The notes below the pieces were generated by a model. The model did not search any database and was not told where the DNA came from. It worked only from the letters and a program-made list of their open reading frames with translations. Of a stretch of DNA of 46,475 nucleotides, positions 1 through 8,033 are shown piece by piece; the stretch's first letter is position 1, and the number at the start of each line of letters is the position of its first letter. Made by a program: the position numbers and the translations under genes. The DNA lies in assembly GCA_000433355.1 (NCBI GenBank), contig FR893118.1, positions 1 to 46,475 on the forward strand, in the 5' to 3' direction. The DNA is from Alistipes sp. CAG:435. GTDB lineage: Bacteria; Bacteroidota; Bacteroidia; Bacteroidales; UBA932.

Positions 1-40
1 CTGCCACAGTTTTCTTCCCCTAACCAAAACCAGACGTCTT

Positions 41-570
41 ATCCTTGTTGGTACACCAAAAGTGCGTTTCCTGCACCAATGGTACACCCCTGTATATTCG
101 GTGCATACAAAGACCTCATCACGTACATTTTCTGTCCAAAAACAATAGGGGACCGGTCTTCCATGTATGAAATAGTCATGCGTACCTAAAGCGCCATTTA
201 CTTGACAACCAACGAGTTGATGTTCCAGGTATGAATATATTCACACACCTAAGAGTCAGTGCCCCCGGTACAGGGCGTTCTATTGGCGTTCCGGACTTCC
301 AGGTGCGAGAAACCATTCGCACCTGAAACGGCATTTACTTGATTGCTAACGAGTTGATATTCCAGGTATGAATATATTCGCGCACCTGAGCGTTACGGCA
401 TATTATGGTATGCCAAGCCTTAGATCCGCACAATATTATGTCTGGTTGGTTTTGAAGGCGCTATATACCATTAACAGATACAGTTACCTTAGTGAGTTTT
501 TTGTATGCCTGCAAACGCTTGGATGTCGGCACGATACGGAGGAAGATAGTCAACTTATATATATTTCCTT
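41..570. repeat. Diverged ~500-bp non-coding block, copy A
   Basis: The stretch matches 2541-3030 in order over most of its length, by eye at roughly 70% identity with indels. Shared landmarks include CGTACCTAAA, ACTTCCAGGTGCGAGAAACC, GCACCT..GCGTTA, GGCATATTATGG, CTATAT.CCATTAAC and AAGATA.GTCAAC. This copy carries an internal duplication: about 191-260 and 329-398 are near-identical. Each half contains an imperfect palindrome starting AGGTATGAATATATTC and closing CACACCT or CGCACCT. A further hairpin (CAGGTGCGA..TCGCACCTG) lies near 301-328. No credible protein is seen. It may be the leader or promoter region of the lipoprotein gene at 838. Confidence 0.6.
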
Positions 571-837
571 TAATTTATAGAGAGAACATACACACACCAA
601 CTCTTGCCGGTTCTTCACGGCACTTGCCAATCGTGAAAACCCTTGCATATTCAAGATATTTTCACAAACTTTGCGCTGCCGGATGGGATTATGTTTCCAA
701 TCCGGGGAAAGGCTGCGATATGGCATCCCCGTGCCAAGCTGATTTTTGTAAAACGAACAACGGTGCTCCAAGATTCCAAAGCTTTTTGCAAGGAGCTGAA
801 GTTTCTTTGGAAGACACCTGACAAATTTATTACAAAT

Positions 838-2016
838 ATGAGACGTAAAATGTTTTTTGCGGCGGCGCTCTGCTGCATTGTTTCCGCGGTGACGGTTTCC
901 TGCGGGAAGGACAATCCTGACACTCCCGAACCGGAACCGACACCCGAACCGGAACCGGAAGTTCCTGTTACACCTAAAGATACCGTTGTCTATGCGGTCG
1001 GACAGGAAGCCGTTCCAGGGAAGGGTTACTACTATGCGACAATCTGGAAGGACGGCAAGAGGATCCTCCTCTCCGACGGGAGTTATGACGCATTCTGCAA
1101 CGGAGCCTATGCTGACGGCGAGACTATCTACATCGCGGGCTGCGAGGCGACAGGTGACCTTGTGGATGACGGTTACTATGAGCCTTATCACCAGAATGTC
1201 GGCGTGATCTGGAAATTCAAGGCAGGTGAGGAAGACAAGGCGGAAAAGACCGTCATCAGCGACGGGAAATATTCCACATCCCCGATTGCGGTGACTGTCG
1301 CTGACGGGAAGGTCTATGCCGCGGGATTCGACTCTCCTGACTATGACAGGCGGGCCATCCTTTGGACAGACGGTCAGCCTCAATACCTTACGGACGGTAA
1401 GACTGACGCGTTGGCGTACTGCATCTATTCCGATGGCAAGGATGTATATGTCGGTGGATATGTGCAGCCGGCCAGCAACAAGCAGGGTGGCATTGCCACC
1501 ATCTGGAAAAACGGTGTGGCTCAGAGCCTTACAAGCGGCAACACGGTAGCGAAGGTGAACGCCATCTGCATCGATGGCGGGAAGGTCTATGCGGCCGGAT
1601 CCGAGAAAGAGTCAGGCGGAAGATGGAAAGGCGTTCTCTGGATTGACGGTGTGGCACAGGACTTCACCGACTACGTCGGAACAGAGGTCACCGGCCTCTA
1701 CGTCAAGGACGGAGAATATGTCATCGAAGGGAATATGACCGAGACCAACTCAGCCAAGGACATCTGCCCTTACATCTGGACATCAGCAGGCGCACAGAAA
1801 GTCGCCGAAACGGCTCTCTGCCAAGGCGTTGGTCTCGCTGTCGCAGGAAATGACATCTATGTGGCCGGTAACGAAGTCGCCGGCTATGACTCTGAGTACA
1901 ACCAGATCAACATCGCCCACCTCTGGAAGAACGGTGTCGAGCAGGAGCTTGAGGTCGAGTACAAAAACGACTTCTCCCTCTGGGGTGTCATCTGCGCCTA
2001 TGTTGAAAAGAAGTAA
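838..2016 (+). CDS. Lipoprotein with Pro-Glu linker and seven propeller-like repeats
   Basis: I chose the ATG at 838 because it directly precedes a lipoprotein signal peptide (MRRKMFFAAALCC.., lipobox VTVSC with Cys22). The reading frame is open further upstream, but that extension has no signal character. After the Cys comes a linker of alternating Pro and Glu (PEPEPTPEPEPEVP). About seven units of 45-55 residues follow. Each has a strand like VYVAGxE, then a W-K-D/N-G motif, then a turn like LTDG. Seven such units would suit a seven-bladed beta-propeller, which is an inference. A GC-rich hairpin terminator follows the stop. The protein is probably anchored in the outer membrane. I recognise no catalytic motif, and ligand binding is a guess. 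Confidence 0.85.
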   Translation: MRRKMFFAAALCCIVSAVTVSCGKDNPDTPEPEPTPEPEPEVPVTPKDTVVYAVGQEAVPGKGYYYATIWKDGKRILLSDGSYDAFCNGAYADGETIYIAGCEATGDLVDDGYYEPYHQNVGVIWKFKAGEEDKAEKTVISDGKYSTSPIAVTVADGKVYAAGFDSPDYDRRAILWTDGQPQYLTDGKTDALAYCIYSDGKDVYVGGYVQPASNKQGGIATIWKNGVAQSLTSGNTVAKVNAICIDGGKVYAAGSEKESGGRWKGVLWIDGVAQDFTDYVGTEVTGLYVKDGEYVIEGNMTETNSAKDICPYIWTSAGAQKVAETALCQGVGLAVAGNDIYVAGNEVAGYDSEYNQINIAHLWKNGVEQELEVEYKNDFSLWGVICAYVEKK

Positions 2017-2038
2017 TCTTTCTGAATATCCTAACTCA

Positions 2039-2077
2039 GGCTGGCCGGGGGAACTTCTTCGGCCAGTTTTTATTTTA
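2039..2077 (+). terminator. Rho-independent terminator after the repeat lipoprotein gene
   Basis: CTGGCCG (2041-2047) pairs with CGGCCAG (2060-2066) and is followed directly by TTTTTATTTTA. It lies about 25 bp after the stop codon. Confidence 0.75.
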
Positions 2078-2226
2078 GGGAACTATGTAGGCTGGAAGTA
2101 TCCAGCTCACCATTCCATTGCCACGGCCAGTTTAGGTTACTATATAGGAGATTGAATCGGGACCTTCGTTGAAAAGAAGATCCATACTCGCCTCGGTCAG
2201 TCCTATTTAGGTTTGGTTACTATATG
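2074..2226. repeat. Three imperfect copies of a TTTAGG..ACTATATAG motif
   Basis: TTTAGGGAACTATGTAG (2074-2090), TTTAGGTTACTATATAG (2131-2147) and a longer variant ending GGTTACTATATG (2206-2226) each follow a GGCCAG- or GGTCAG-like sequence. A fourth copy, TTTAGGGAACTATATAG, lies at 46427-46443 near the other end of the window. The role is unknown. Confidence 0.5.
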
Positions 2227-2374
2227 TTTTTTTTGTTTTACAGTACTGATGTTTAAGTAATTGCGGCCTGTCGACATCCGATGCGATAATTTGTATGTCA
2301 AGGGCTTAATTTTCATCGTAGTCATACAATAAACTAACAGACAAGGAAAGGAAGAAGATTTCGGGCCTATTCAT

Positions 2375-2454
2375 CGGGTGAAAAAAGTGGCTTTCTGCAC
2401 CCGACCCCAATTTGTAATGACTTTTCGGGTGTCAAACGCTCCTTTTTTCACCCG
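2375..2454. repeat. Nested inverted repeat, cruciform-like
   Basis: The outer arms 2375-2391 (CGGGTGAAAAAAGTGGC) and 2438-2454 (GCTCCTTTTTTCACCCG) pair with two mismatches. Inside, GCACCCGA near 2397 pairs with TCGGGTGT near 2425. The result is four alternating CGGGTG/CACCCG blocks. The spacer around it (2227-2540) holds nothing else that I recognise. Confidence 0.55.
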
Positions 2455-2540
2455 GAACAACAGCCACTTGGATCTGAGTCGATTATACCACACGCCAAGG
2501 TTGGTGAATGAGAATCAGGAATGTTGCTTCTTGCCTCTTA

Positions 2541-3030
2541 GTTCATTTGGCACACCAGAAGAGCACTTCCTATACCATACGGTGTGTCCCGGTATATTTG
2601 ATAAACAGGAAGGCCTTCGGCCGTATATTTTTCTGTTCAATAAAGCAAATGGAGATCATTCTTCCAAGTATAAAAAATCATACGTACCTAAAACAGCATC
2701 CCTCTGACAAATAGATAGTTAGTGTTCTAGGTGCGAGTATATTCACACACCTGTGAGTCGGCGGCCTCGGTGCAAGGCGTTCTATTTGTGTTCAGAACTT
2801 CCAGGTGCGAGAAACCAGTGTGAATATGTTCTCGCACCTAAGCGTTATGGGCATATTATGGAATGGTCCGCAAAGCCACAAAGCCACAGTATATTATGCA
2901 TAGCTAATCTTAAAGGCACTATATGCCATTAACGACACTGTTATCTTTGTGAATTTGGCTGCTGGCAATCATCTGGACGTTGGTACGATAAGTGGAAAGA
3001 TAAGTCAACAGATATATAATTTCCCAAGGA
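2541..3030. repeat. Diverged ~500-bp non-coding block, copy B
   Basis: This is the homologue of 41-570 but lacks the internal duplication. It keeps the AGGTGCGAG..CGCACCT hairpins and a Bacteroidetes-type -7 box TATCTTTG at 2942-2949. Copy A has TACCTTAG at the equivalent site. No gene follows it in the expected position, so it may be the leader of a lost paralogue of the lipoprotein gene. Confidence 0.55.
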
Positions 3031-3055
3031 GAATGGATGTGTAGTCCAGTTGAAC

Positions 3056-3156
3056 GAACGCTCCTTCACAGGCGTTAACTTGTGTAAATCACGCTTTTAG
3101 AAGGACAATGCTCCCTTCACGAGCGTATTCCTGTCATATTCACGCTTTTGGAGGAC
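3056..3156. repeat. Imperfect tandem duplication, ~51-bp unit
   Basis: Unit 1 (3056-3106) and unit 2 (3107-3156) share ACGCTCCTTCAC/TGCTCCCTTCAC, then CTTGT/CCTGT, then TCACGCTTTT and AGGAC, by eye about 70% identical. The following stretch to 3624 is AT-richer. I see no supported gene, RNA or terminator in it. Confidence 0.5.
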
Positions 3157-3624
3157 GTGAGTTTAATTTAGGAAATGATATATGAGCTTGACTGACATTC
3201 CACATTATGGAGCTGAGACTCAGACACACACACGAGTATTACTTTCAACGGCGATTATGCAACACAGCAATGCACAGCCACAACTTGGCAAAAAGGCAAA
3301 TTGCATGGCGAAAAGCCACTAATATCCTCATATCCAACTCAGGGAAAGACTTACTCAAAATTTCAAAGCGAGTCCTAAACCGTAATTCTGTACACCAAGG
3401 TCAACTTCAATATTTCTCTCGGCAAACCCATTAGCGGAATTGAAACTCCTTTTGGATTTCTTTATCATAGACGAACCCACTAAGGAACATGAAAATAATA
3501 AGTTGCTTCAGATTAAGAGAAGATTTTCGAGGATAGATCTTTTTTTGAAGAAGGAGTGTGCCGGTGGCACATGACTGATGAGAAAAGAGATCTAGACCGA
3601 AAAGATTCCTTAAGATGATGCAGG

Positions 3625-4038
3625 TTATTTTTTGAATGTTACTAAATCCAGAGGAAGCCCCAATAGAACCAATCCAGCACAGATACCATATACAGTACCG
3701 TCTTCATCAAGACCTCCACCTACGGCAGAACCGACAAGCCATCCTAAAGCGAATCCAGCACCAACACCGATCATAATGGAGCCTGTGGTCTCAAATAAGC
3801 GTCCAGATTTATATCGACGGTAATCTTCAGGTGATAAATATCGGCTGGCATCAATGCGGACACCATTTATACTAACGTCTCCCCGCCAACTATTGTATGT
3901 CATCTGACCATCAATAAGACTCTCGGATATGTCGTCATTCGCTCTGAAAACTTCTTTCTGACCATTCTCATATGCAATGGAATACACATCTGATTTCGGC
4001 GAGGCATAAATCACATCAACGTGTTTGTCCACATCCAA
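3625..4038 (-). CDS. Small membrane protein with glycine-rich hairpin, probably truncated at its N-terminus
   Basis: The readable protein is about 137 residues. The N-terminal half (DVIYASPKSDVYSIAYENG) has the feel of Bacteroidetes secreted proteins that begin after a signal peptide. The C-terminal half has two glycine-rich hydrophobic segments (IMIGVGAGFALGWLVGSAVGGG and GICAGLVLLGLPLDL) that could form a membrane hairpin. No ATG exists in frame before the upstream stop; the only start is TTG at 4036-4038, and no signal peptide is encoded. I infer that the 5' end was lost or that an uncommon start is used. The family is not recognised. It faces the TfoX-N gene divergently. Confidence 0.5.
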   Translation of the reverse strand: MDVDKHVDVIYASPKSDVYSIAYENGQKEVFRANDDISESLIDGQMTYNSWRGDVSINGVRIDASRYLSPEDYRRYKSGRLFETTGSIMIGVGAGFALGWLVGSAVGGGLDEDGTVYGICAGLVLLGLPLDLVTFKK

Positions 4039-4063
4039 ATAACGAATATAATAGAGGCAACAA

Positions 4064-4094
4064 TTTGTTTAACCAACTAAAACTACTATCTTTA
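4064..4094 (+). promoter_or_regulatory. Bacteroidetes-type promoter for the TfoX-N gene
   Basis: TTTG (4064-4067) is followed after 19 bp by TATCTTTA (4087-4094), close to the TTTG/TAnnTTTG consensus. The -7 box overlaps the ATG at 4094, which argues against that codon as the start and favours the ATG at 4181. Confidence 0.5.
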
Positions 4095-4180
4095 TGGCTG
4101 TTAATGGACAGAATTTATTGTCAAGTGCACTGGACTTGCCCAAGAGTATGTGGAAGCGCTTGCGCAACAAAAGAAGTAAT

Positions 4181-4465
4181 ATGACAAGCAAGGATTACAG
4201 GGATTTCGCGGTGGAGCAGATGGGGCTGCTTGAGGGGATTTGCACGAAGCCGATGATGGGAGAGTTTCTGCTGTACCGGCAGGGGAAATATTTCGGAGGA
4301 ATCTACGACAATAGGGTTCTGGTCAAGAAGACCAAGACCAACGAGAGATTCGGGATGCCGGAGGCGATTCCTTACGAGGGGGCCAAGGCGATGTATCAAG
4401 TCAACATCGACAACAGGGAGGAAGTGGCGGAGGTCATCAAGGCTACCTGCGAGGGACTGAAATAG
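4181..4465 (+). CDS. TfoX N-terminal domain protein
   Basis: The product has 94 residues (MTSKDYRDFAVEQ..) and matches the stand-alone TfoX/Sxy N-terminal domain. It has an N-terminal helix, the MMGEFLLYRQGKYFGGIYDN beta-hairpin, a VLVKKT strand, then AIPYEGAKAMYQVN and a final helix. In gamma-proteobacteria Sxy/TfoX activates competence genes with CRP. Isolated N-domain proteins in Bacteroidetes have no proven role, so competence should not be assumed. I chose the ATG at 4181 over the one at 4094 because the upstream ATG lies inside a predicted -7 box and the family normally starts here. The gene lies upstream of the peroxiredoxin gene with 64 bp between. Confidence 0.8.
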   Translation: MTSKDYRDFAVEQMGLLEGICTKPMMGEFLLYRQGKYFGGIYDNRVLVKKTKTNERFGMPEAIPYEGAKAMYQVNIDNREEVAEVIKATCEGLK

Positions 4466-4529
4466 ACCGCTGCACAAAAATTGCTGACGGAAAGTTTAAC
4501 GATTATATTATTAACGAATATTCAGGAAT

Positions 4530-4985
4530 ATGTTGGAGATAGGTACAAAGGCACCGGAGTTCGTTGGTGTGGATGAGAATGGCAACGAGGTAAGTCTCAA
4601 TGATTTCAAGGGAAAGAAGCTTGTGCTTTACTTCTACCCGAAGGACAGCACTCCGGGATGCACGGCGGAGGCTTGCGACCTGCGGGACAACTACCATCGG
4701 TATCTTGCGCTTGGGTATCAGGTGCTTGGTGTCAGCAAGGACTCACAGGCCTCGCACCGGAAATTCATAGAGAAATATTCTCTGCCGTTTCATCTGGTGA
4801 GCGATCCGGAATGCGCCATTCTGAAGGCTTACGAGGCTTGGGGGCTCAAGAAGCTCTACGGAAAGGAGTCATACGGGACATTGAGGACTACCTATGTGAT
4901 CGATGAGGACGGAATCATCATCGATGCCATAGGTAAAGTCAACACCAAGGATCATACTACGCAGATTCTCGGTTCGGAGAAATAG
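4530..4985 (+). CDS. bcp: Thiol peroxidase, Bcp/PrxQ-type peroxiredoxin
   Basis: This 151-residue protein is full length for the family. It reduces hydrogen and organic peroxides in the cytoplasm with thioredoxin as electron donor. The active-site motif YPKDSTPGCTAEACDLRD is intact, with peroxidatic Cys44 and a second Cys49 in the typical PrxQ CxxxxC spacing. The family's GVSKDSQASHRKFIEKY segment and the C-terminal TYVIDEDG strand are also present. The start ATG follows an AT-rich spacer with two GAATAT sites. The gene ends one base before the convergent stop of the LiaF-like gene. Confidence 0.93.
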   Translation: MLEIGTKAPEFVGVDENGNEVSLNDFKGKKLVLYFYPKDSTPGCTAEACDLRDNYHRYLALGYQVLGVSKDSQASHRKFIEKYSLPFHLVSDPECAILKAYEAWGLKKLYGKESYGTLRTTYVIDEDGIIIDAIGKVNTKDHTTQILGSEK

Positions 4986-4986
4986 C

Positions 4987-5691
4987 CTACATCACCTCGA
5001 CGCCGGCAAAGGAGCATTCGGCGATGATGAGGATGGTGTGGGAGCCTGACTGCTGACGGAGGCGGTCGGCGGTCTTGTTGTTCACGCCACCGAAGGCGGA
5101 ATTGGAACGGACATCCACATTGACATCTTTCGGGACATATATTCCCACACCTGCAAAACTTGCCTTCACCCGAACCTCCACATCTTCATTGAATATGGCG
5201 TTGCGGAGATCCAAGCGGACTGAGCCGAAAGAGGCTTCTATGTCCGCCCCGTCAAACTCCTCAGCCTCGACACGATGATTCTGCTCGCCAAAAGCCGATG
5301 AGATCTTCAGGATATTCCTTCCATCGCGGGAGATGATCGAGCAACCTCCTCTGGAGTCGTGGCAGTTCCAACTCTCCGGACGGCCGCTCTTGGAAAAAAT
5401 CAACATAATGCCGAAAGCGATGAATATGATCGCGAGGCACAGTTTCCAGAACACCGACCAGTCAATATAGCCTTGCGCTTGAAGCAGCAGTATCGCTCCG
5501 AGGGCTATGCCGCTGAAAGATCCCCAGTTAGGATGGGCGATCAGGTGTGCGGTGCAAGGCAGAATAATAAGGAGTGTCCACCAGCCACGGAAGAATATGT
5601 CGAAGCCGATCACTCCTGTGACGTTCAGAATCCACAGCACGCCTATGGCGGCTATGGAGAATCCCAAAAACTGTTTCGCTAACTTTTTCAT
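4987..5691 (-). CDS. LiaF-like membrane protein (DUF5668 plus C-terminal beta domain)
   Basis: The 234-residue protein has about four hydrophobic segments in residues 8-105, including LGFSIAAIGVLWILNVTGV and WWTLLIILPCTAHLIAH. A soluble, all-beta C-terminal domain follows, with repeated patterns such as SSAFGEQNHRV, ASFGSVRLDLRNA, KASFAGVGIYVPKDV and SAFGGVNNK. This layout matches LiaF-like or cell-wall-active antibiotic response proteins. In Firmicutes LiaF modulates the LiaRS system. In Bacteroidetes the role is unknown, and no two-component genes adjoin here. It faces bcp tail to tail. Confidence 0.8.
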   Translation of the reverse strand: MKKLAKQFLGFSIAAIGVLWILNVTGVIGFDIFFRGWWTLLIILPCTAHLIAHPNWGSFSGIALGAILLLQAQGYIDWSVFWKLCLAIIFIAFGIMLIFSKSGRPESWNCHDSRGGCSIISRDGRNILKISSAFGEQNHRVEAEEFDGADIEASFGSVRLDLRNAIFNEDVEVRVKASFAGVGIYVPKDVNVDVRSNSAFGGVNNKTADRLRQQSGSHTILIIAECSFAGVEVM

Positions 5692-5838
5692 ACATTAAAA
5701 TTAATAATTCTTATCTGAATCACAGTGGCAAAGGTACTACGGAAAACTCTTGTGGCTATGGGTGTGACAAGGACAAAAGGCACATAGTAATTATCTAATG
5801 TTCAAGAACATAACAGTCAAGACTATGGACAATGAGGT

Positions 5839-5861
5839 ACTTCGACAAGCTCAGTGAGCGG
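5839..5861. repeat. REP-like palindrome, copy a
   Basis: ACTTCGACAAGCTCAGTGAG followed by CGG. This is the same family as the copies at 20928, 39322, 43415, 43824 and 43857. Confidence 0.6.
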
Positions 5862-5916
5862 ATAAGAATATATTTTTGTTACTTGAAAGATGAATAATTC
5901 TATATCTTACTTTAGA

Positions 5917-5965
5917 AATAATGTGTGACATCAGGGGAAAAGGCAAATGGCGACTTTGTACGTGG
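5917..5965 (+). repeat. Decayed half of the conserved-loop hairpin element (E0)
   Basis: AATAATGTGTGAC, then CAGGGGAAAAGGCAAATGGC, then a degenerate core CTTTGTACGT. The left half matches the element at 39038-39130 closely. The right arm is missing. Confidence 0.55.
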
Positions 5966-6343
5966 ATGATAGTGAATCTGTTTTCTTGCTCTAAGAATGA
6001 GATTTGGCGTATGGGCTATGAGGTGGTTAGAGATTGCTCACAAGATTCAAGATAGAAAAGGGACTTGATTCTGGTTATCAGGAATGATGCCCGAAAAAAG
6101 GTAGTGAATATTCCGTTACCTTCGTTCAGATAATTCCTTACGAAACGCTTTCAGCACGATGTGACCTGGAAACACTTGCGTTTGGTCTTCGGCTGAAAAA
6201 CTCGTACTTGGAGTGAGGACTTTTTCAGGCGAAACCTCATCTCGGCTATCTCAGAGGCATTTGACCGTGAAGGAGTTCTGTAAAAATCAGTGGTGACAAG
6301 CAAATCCAGTTAGTTCTGAGTCCAGCAGTCACTCGCCAAACAA

Positions 6344-7948
6344 TCAGAACGTGGCGATGAACTCGTCGATGGAGGTGCCGTCCGGGAGGGCGGAGGCGAC
6401 ACGGGCCTTGAGACGCTGTTTGCCTTTCGTGACGGAGGTCGGGGATATTCCCATCATTGCAGCCATCTGTTTGCCGGAGAAACCGAAGCGGAGCAAGACG
6501 GCGATGCGCAGCTCCGCGGCGGTAAGACCCGGAAACGAAGACTTCAGACGCTCGGTGAAACGGTTGCAGACATCATCCAGAATCTTCTCCAGCCTTCCCC
6601 ACTCGGCATCGGACAGATAGCGCGGGTTCTGCTGGAGCGACATCACCAGCTTGTCCTTGAACATCAGCACCGAACGCAACTCGCTGCGCTCCGACTCGCT
6701 CTCGTGAAGCAAAGTCTTGCTCTCCCCTATCTCGCTGTCCTTCCGCTCGATGGCCTCATCACGGTTCCTCAGACGCCTCCTGAACATACGTACGATCAAG
6801 TACAACGCCACAATCAGGGACAACACCGCAGCCACAGCAGTGCCTAAAATACGGCTTCTCGACGAACGGATGTCCGCCTTCCCGGCCTCTACACTGTTCT
6901 CGATGATCCTGTCGTTCTGCTGAGACGCTTCCAACTGGCTCTTGATCTCATTATGGATGGTCAGATACTTGACGGCATTCTCCTTATCATCAAGCAGATC
7001 GCGATAGACAATGTAAGAAAGCTGTGAACCTGAAAGCTTCGCTATCAGATCCGAAGCCTCCATCTCCTTTGCGGCATAGAACAAAGCCGAATCAGGAATA
7101 TTCATTTTACGGAAAGCATCCGCAAGGACAGCGTAACGCACACGGGCCTTTCTTTTTCCTTCCCTGAAAAGCCTTTCCTGCGCGCGGACAGCGGTCGAGG
7201 CGCATTCCAAAGCCTTATCGAATTGACCGTTACGGCTGTAGCACGCTCCGAGATTGTAAAGAGCACGGGCATAGTCATTATCATCTCCCTTGGAGATCTC
7301 CGCCGCGCGGTTGGCATATTCAATGGCCTCCGAATAGTCCTTGTTCTCGTCTCCAAGGAACAACGCACGGTGCGACAGATTGATCAGTGCCGTCACCTGA
7401 AACGCCAGCGAACCCGCCTTCTCAGCCTCCTCCAAACCTTTCTCCAGATAAGGCAAAGATGCGTCATACCACTTGCGGTCATTAAGCACGACAGCGTAGC
7501 GCAGGTTGATCATCGCCGCAAGCATATGATTGCCAGAGCCTTTAACCTCTTTTGTGGCGAGAAGCAGATCATTGGCCCAATCCGCCTGGTTCCCCGATTT
7601 GTTGTCCTCGCGGACGACCGCCCTAAGATAATACGCCTGCGCCTTACGGTCCCGGTTGCCATATTTCAGGAAATAATCAACCCCGACATTCATCATCCCG
7701 TCGTCAATCCCTGGCTTGTAGGCGTTGTACTCCGCGAATGTCCTCAACAGACAATAAGAGGCATAGAGATAGCGGCCGGAGGACTCCGAATATGAAGCGG
7801 AATCCAGAATGATCAAAGAACTGTCAGGCCGGGAGTCCAATAGACTCTCTGCCCGACTCAAATCCTCAGGGAGTCTGGCTCCACGGCCGCACGAAGAGGC
7901 CACACAAGCACAGACAATGAATATAATCGCAGGAAACTTTCCCATCAT
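6344..7948 (-). CDS. Membrane-spanning TPR protein with C-terminal LuxR-like HTH
   Basis: The protein has about 534 residues from the chosen ATG at 7948, which has a GAGAG ribosome site upstream and begins a signal or lipoprotein sequence (MMGKFPAIIFIVCACVASSC). Residues ~30-330 are helical and TPR-like, for example YARALYNLGACYSRNGQFDKA. One transmembrane helix follows near residue 370 (ILGTAVAAVLSLIVALYLIV). Then comes a charged coiled coil, and a C-terminal HTH (FPGLTAAELRIAVLLRFGFSGKQMAAMMGISPTSVTKGK). Such Bacteroidetes proteins are thought to sense outside the cytoplasm with the TPR part and to act on DNA directly. Its gene lies 85 bp downstream of the TonB-type receptor gene on the same strand, so it may report on that receptor or its substrate. 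Confidence 0.85.
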   Translation of the reverse strand: MMGKFPAIIFIVCACVASSCGRGARLPEDLSRAESLLDSRPDSSLIILDSASYSESSGRYLYASYCLLRTFAEYNAYKPGIDDGMMNVGVDYFLKYGNRDRKAQAYYLRAVVREDNKSGNQADWANDLLLATKEVKGSGNHMLAAMINLRYAVVLNDRKWYDASLPYLEKGLEEAEKAGSLAFQVTALINLSHRALFLGDENKDYSEAIEYANRAAEISKGDDNDYARALYNLGACYSRNGQFDKALECASTAVRAQERLFREGKRKARVRYAVLADAFRKMNIPDSALFYAAKEMEASDLIAKLSGSQLSYIVYRDLLDDKENAVKYLTIHNEIKSQLEASQQNDRIIENSVEAGKADIRSSRSRILGTAVAAVLSLIVALYLIVRMFRRRLRNRDEAIERKDSEIGESKTLLHESESERSELRSVLMFKDKLVMSLQQNPRYLSDAEWGRLEKILDDVCNRFTERLKSSFPGLTAAELRIAVLLRFGFSGKQMAAMMGISPTSVTKGKQRLKARVASALPDGTSIDEFIATF

Positions 7949-8033
7949 AACTCTCACAGGCATATGGTCATCCGCTGGTTAGTCCAATCGGCGTTTGCCT
8001 GAACACAAAGTTAGGAATTATGCGGGAATATTC

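Larger units (their letters stand above)
5692..6343. other. Spacer of 650 bp with repeat debris
   Basis: No credible gene is seen. The spacer contains a REP-like copy (5839-5861), a decayed half of the conserved-loop hairpin element (about 5917-5965), and near 6090 a sequence GCCCGAAAAAAGG resembling the same element's left arm. It looks like a landing site for small repeats. Confidence 0.5.

Noticed and set aside
643..837. An upstream extension of the lipoprotein gene, starting at 643
   Set aside because: The frame is open, but the extension has no protein character, and a complete lipoprotein signal starts at the internal ATG at 838.
4094..4180. ATG at 4094 as start of the TfoX-N gene
   Set aside because: It overlaps a predicted -7 promoter box, and the family starts at the ATG at 4181.
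4181..4465. Using the TfoX-N gene as evidence that GAATAT is a DNA-uptake sequence
   Set aside because: Stand-alone TfoX-N proteins are common in non-competent bacteria, and no competence genes are in the window.
6061..6343. Transposase remnant between the repeats and the TPR gene
   Set aside because: A few short frames looked suggestive, but none exceeds about 25 codons and no family motif is visible.
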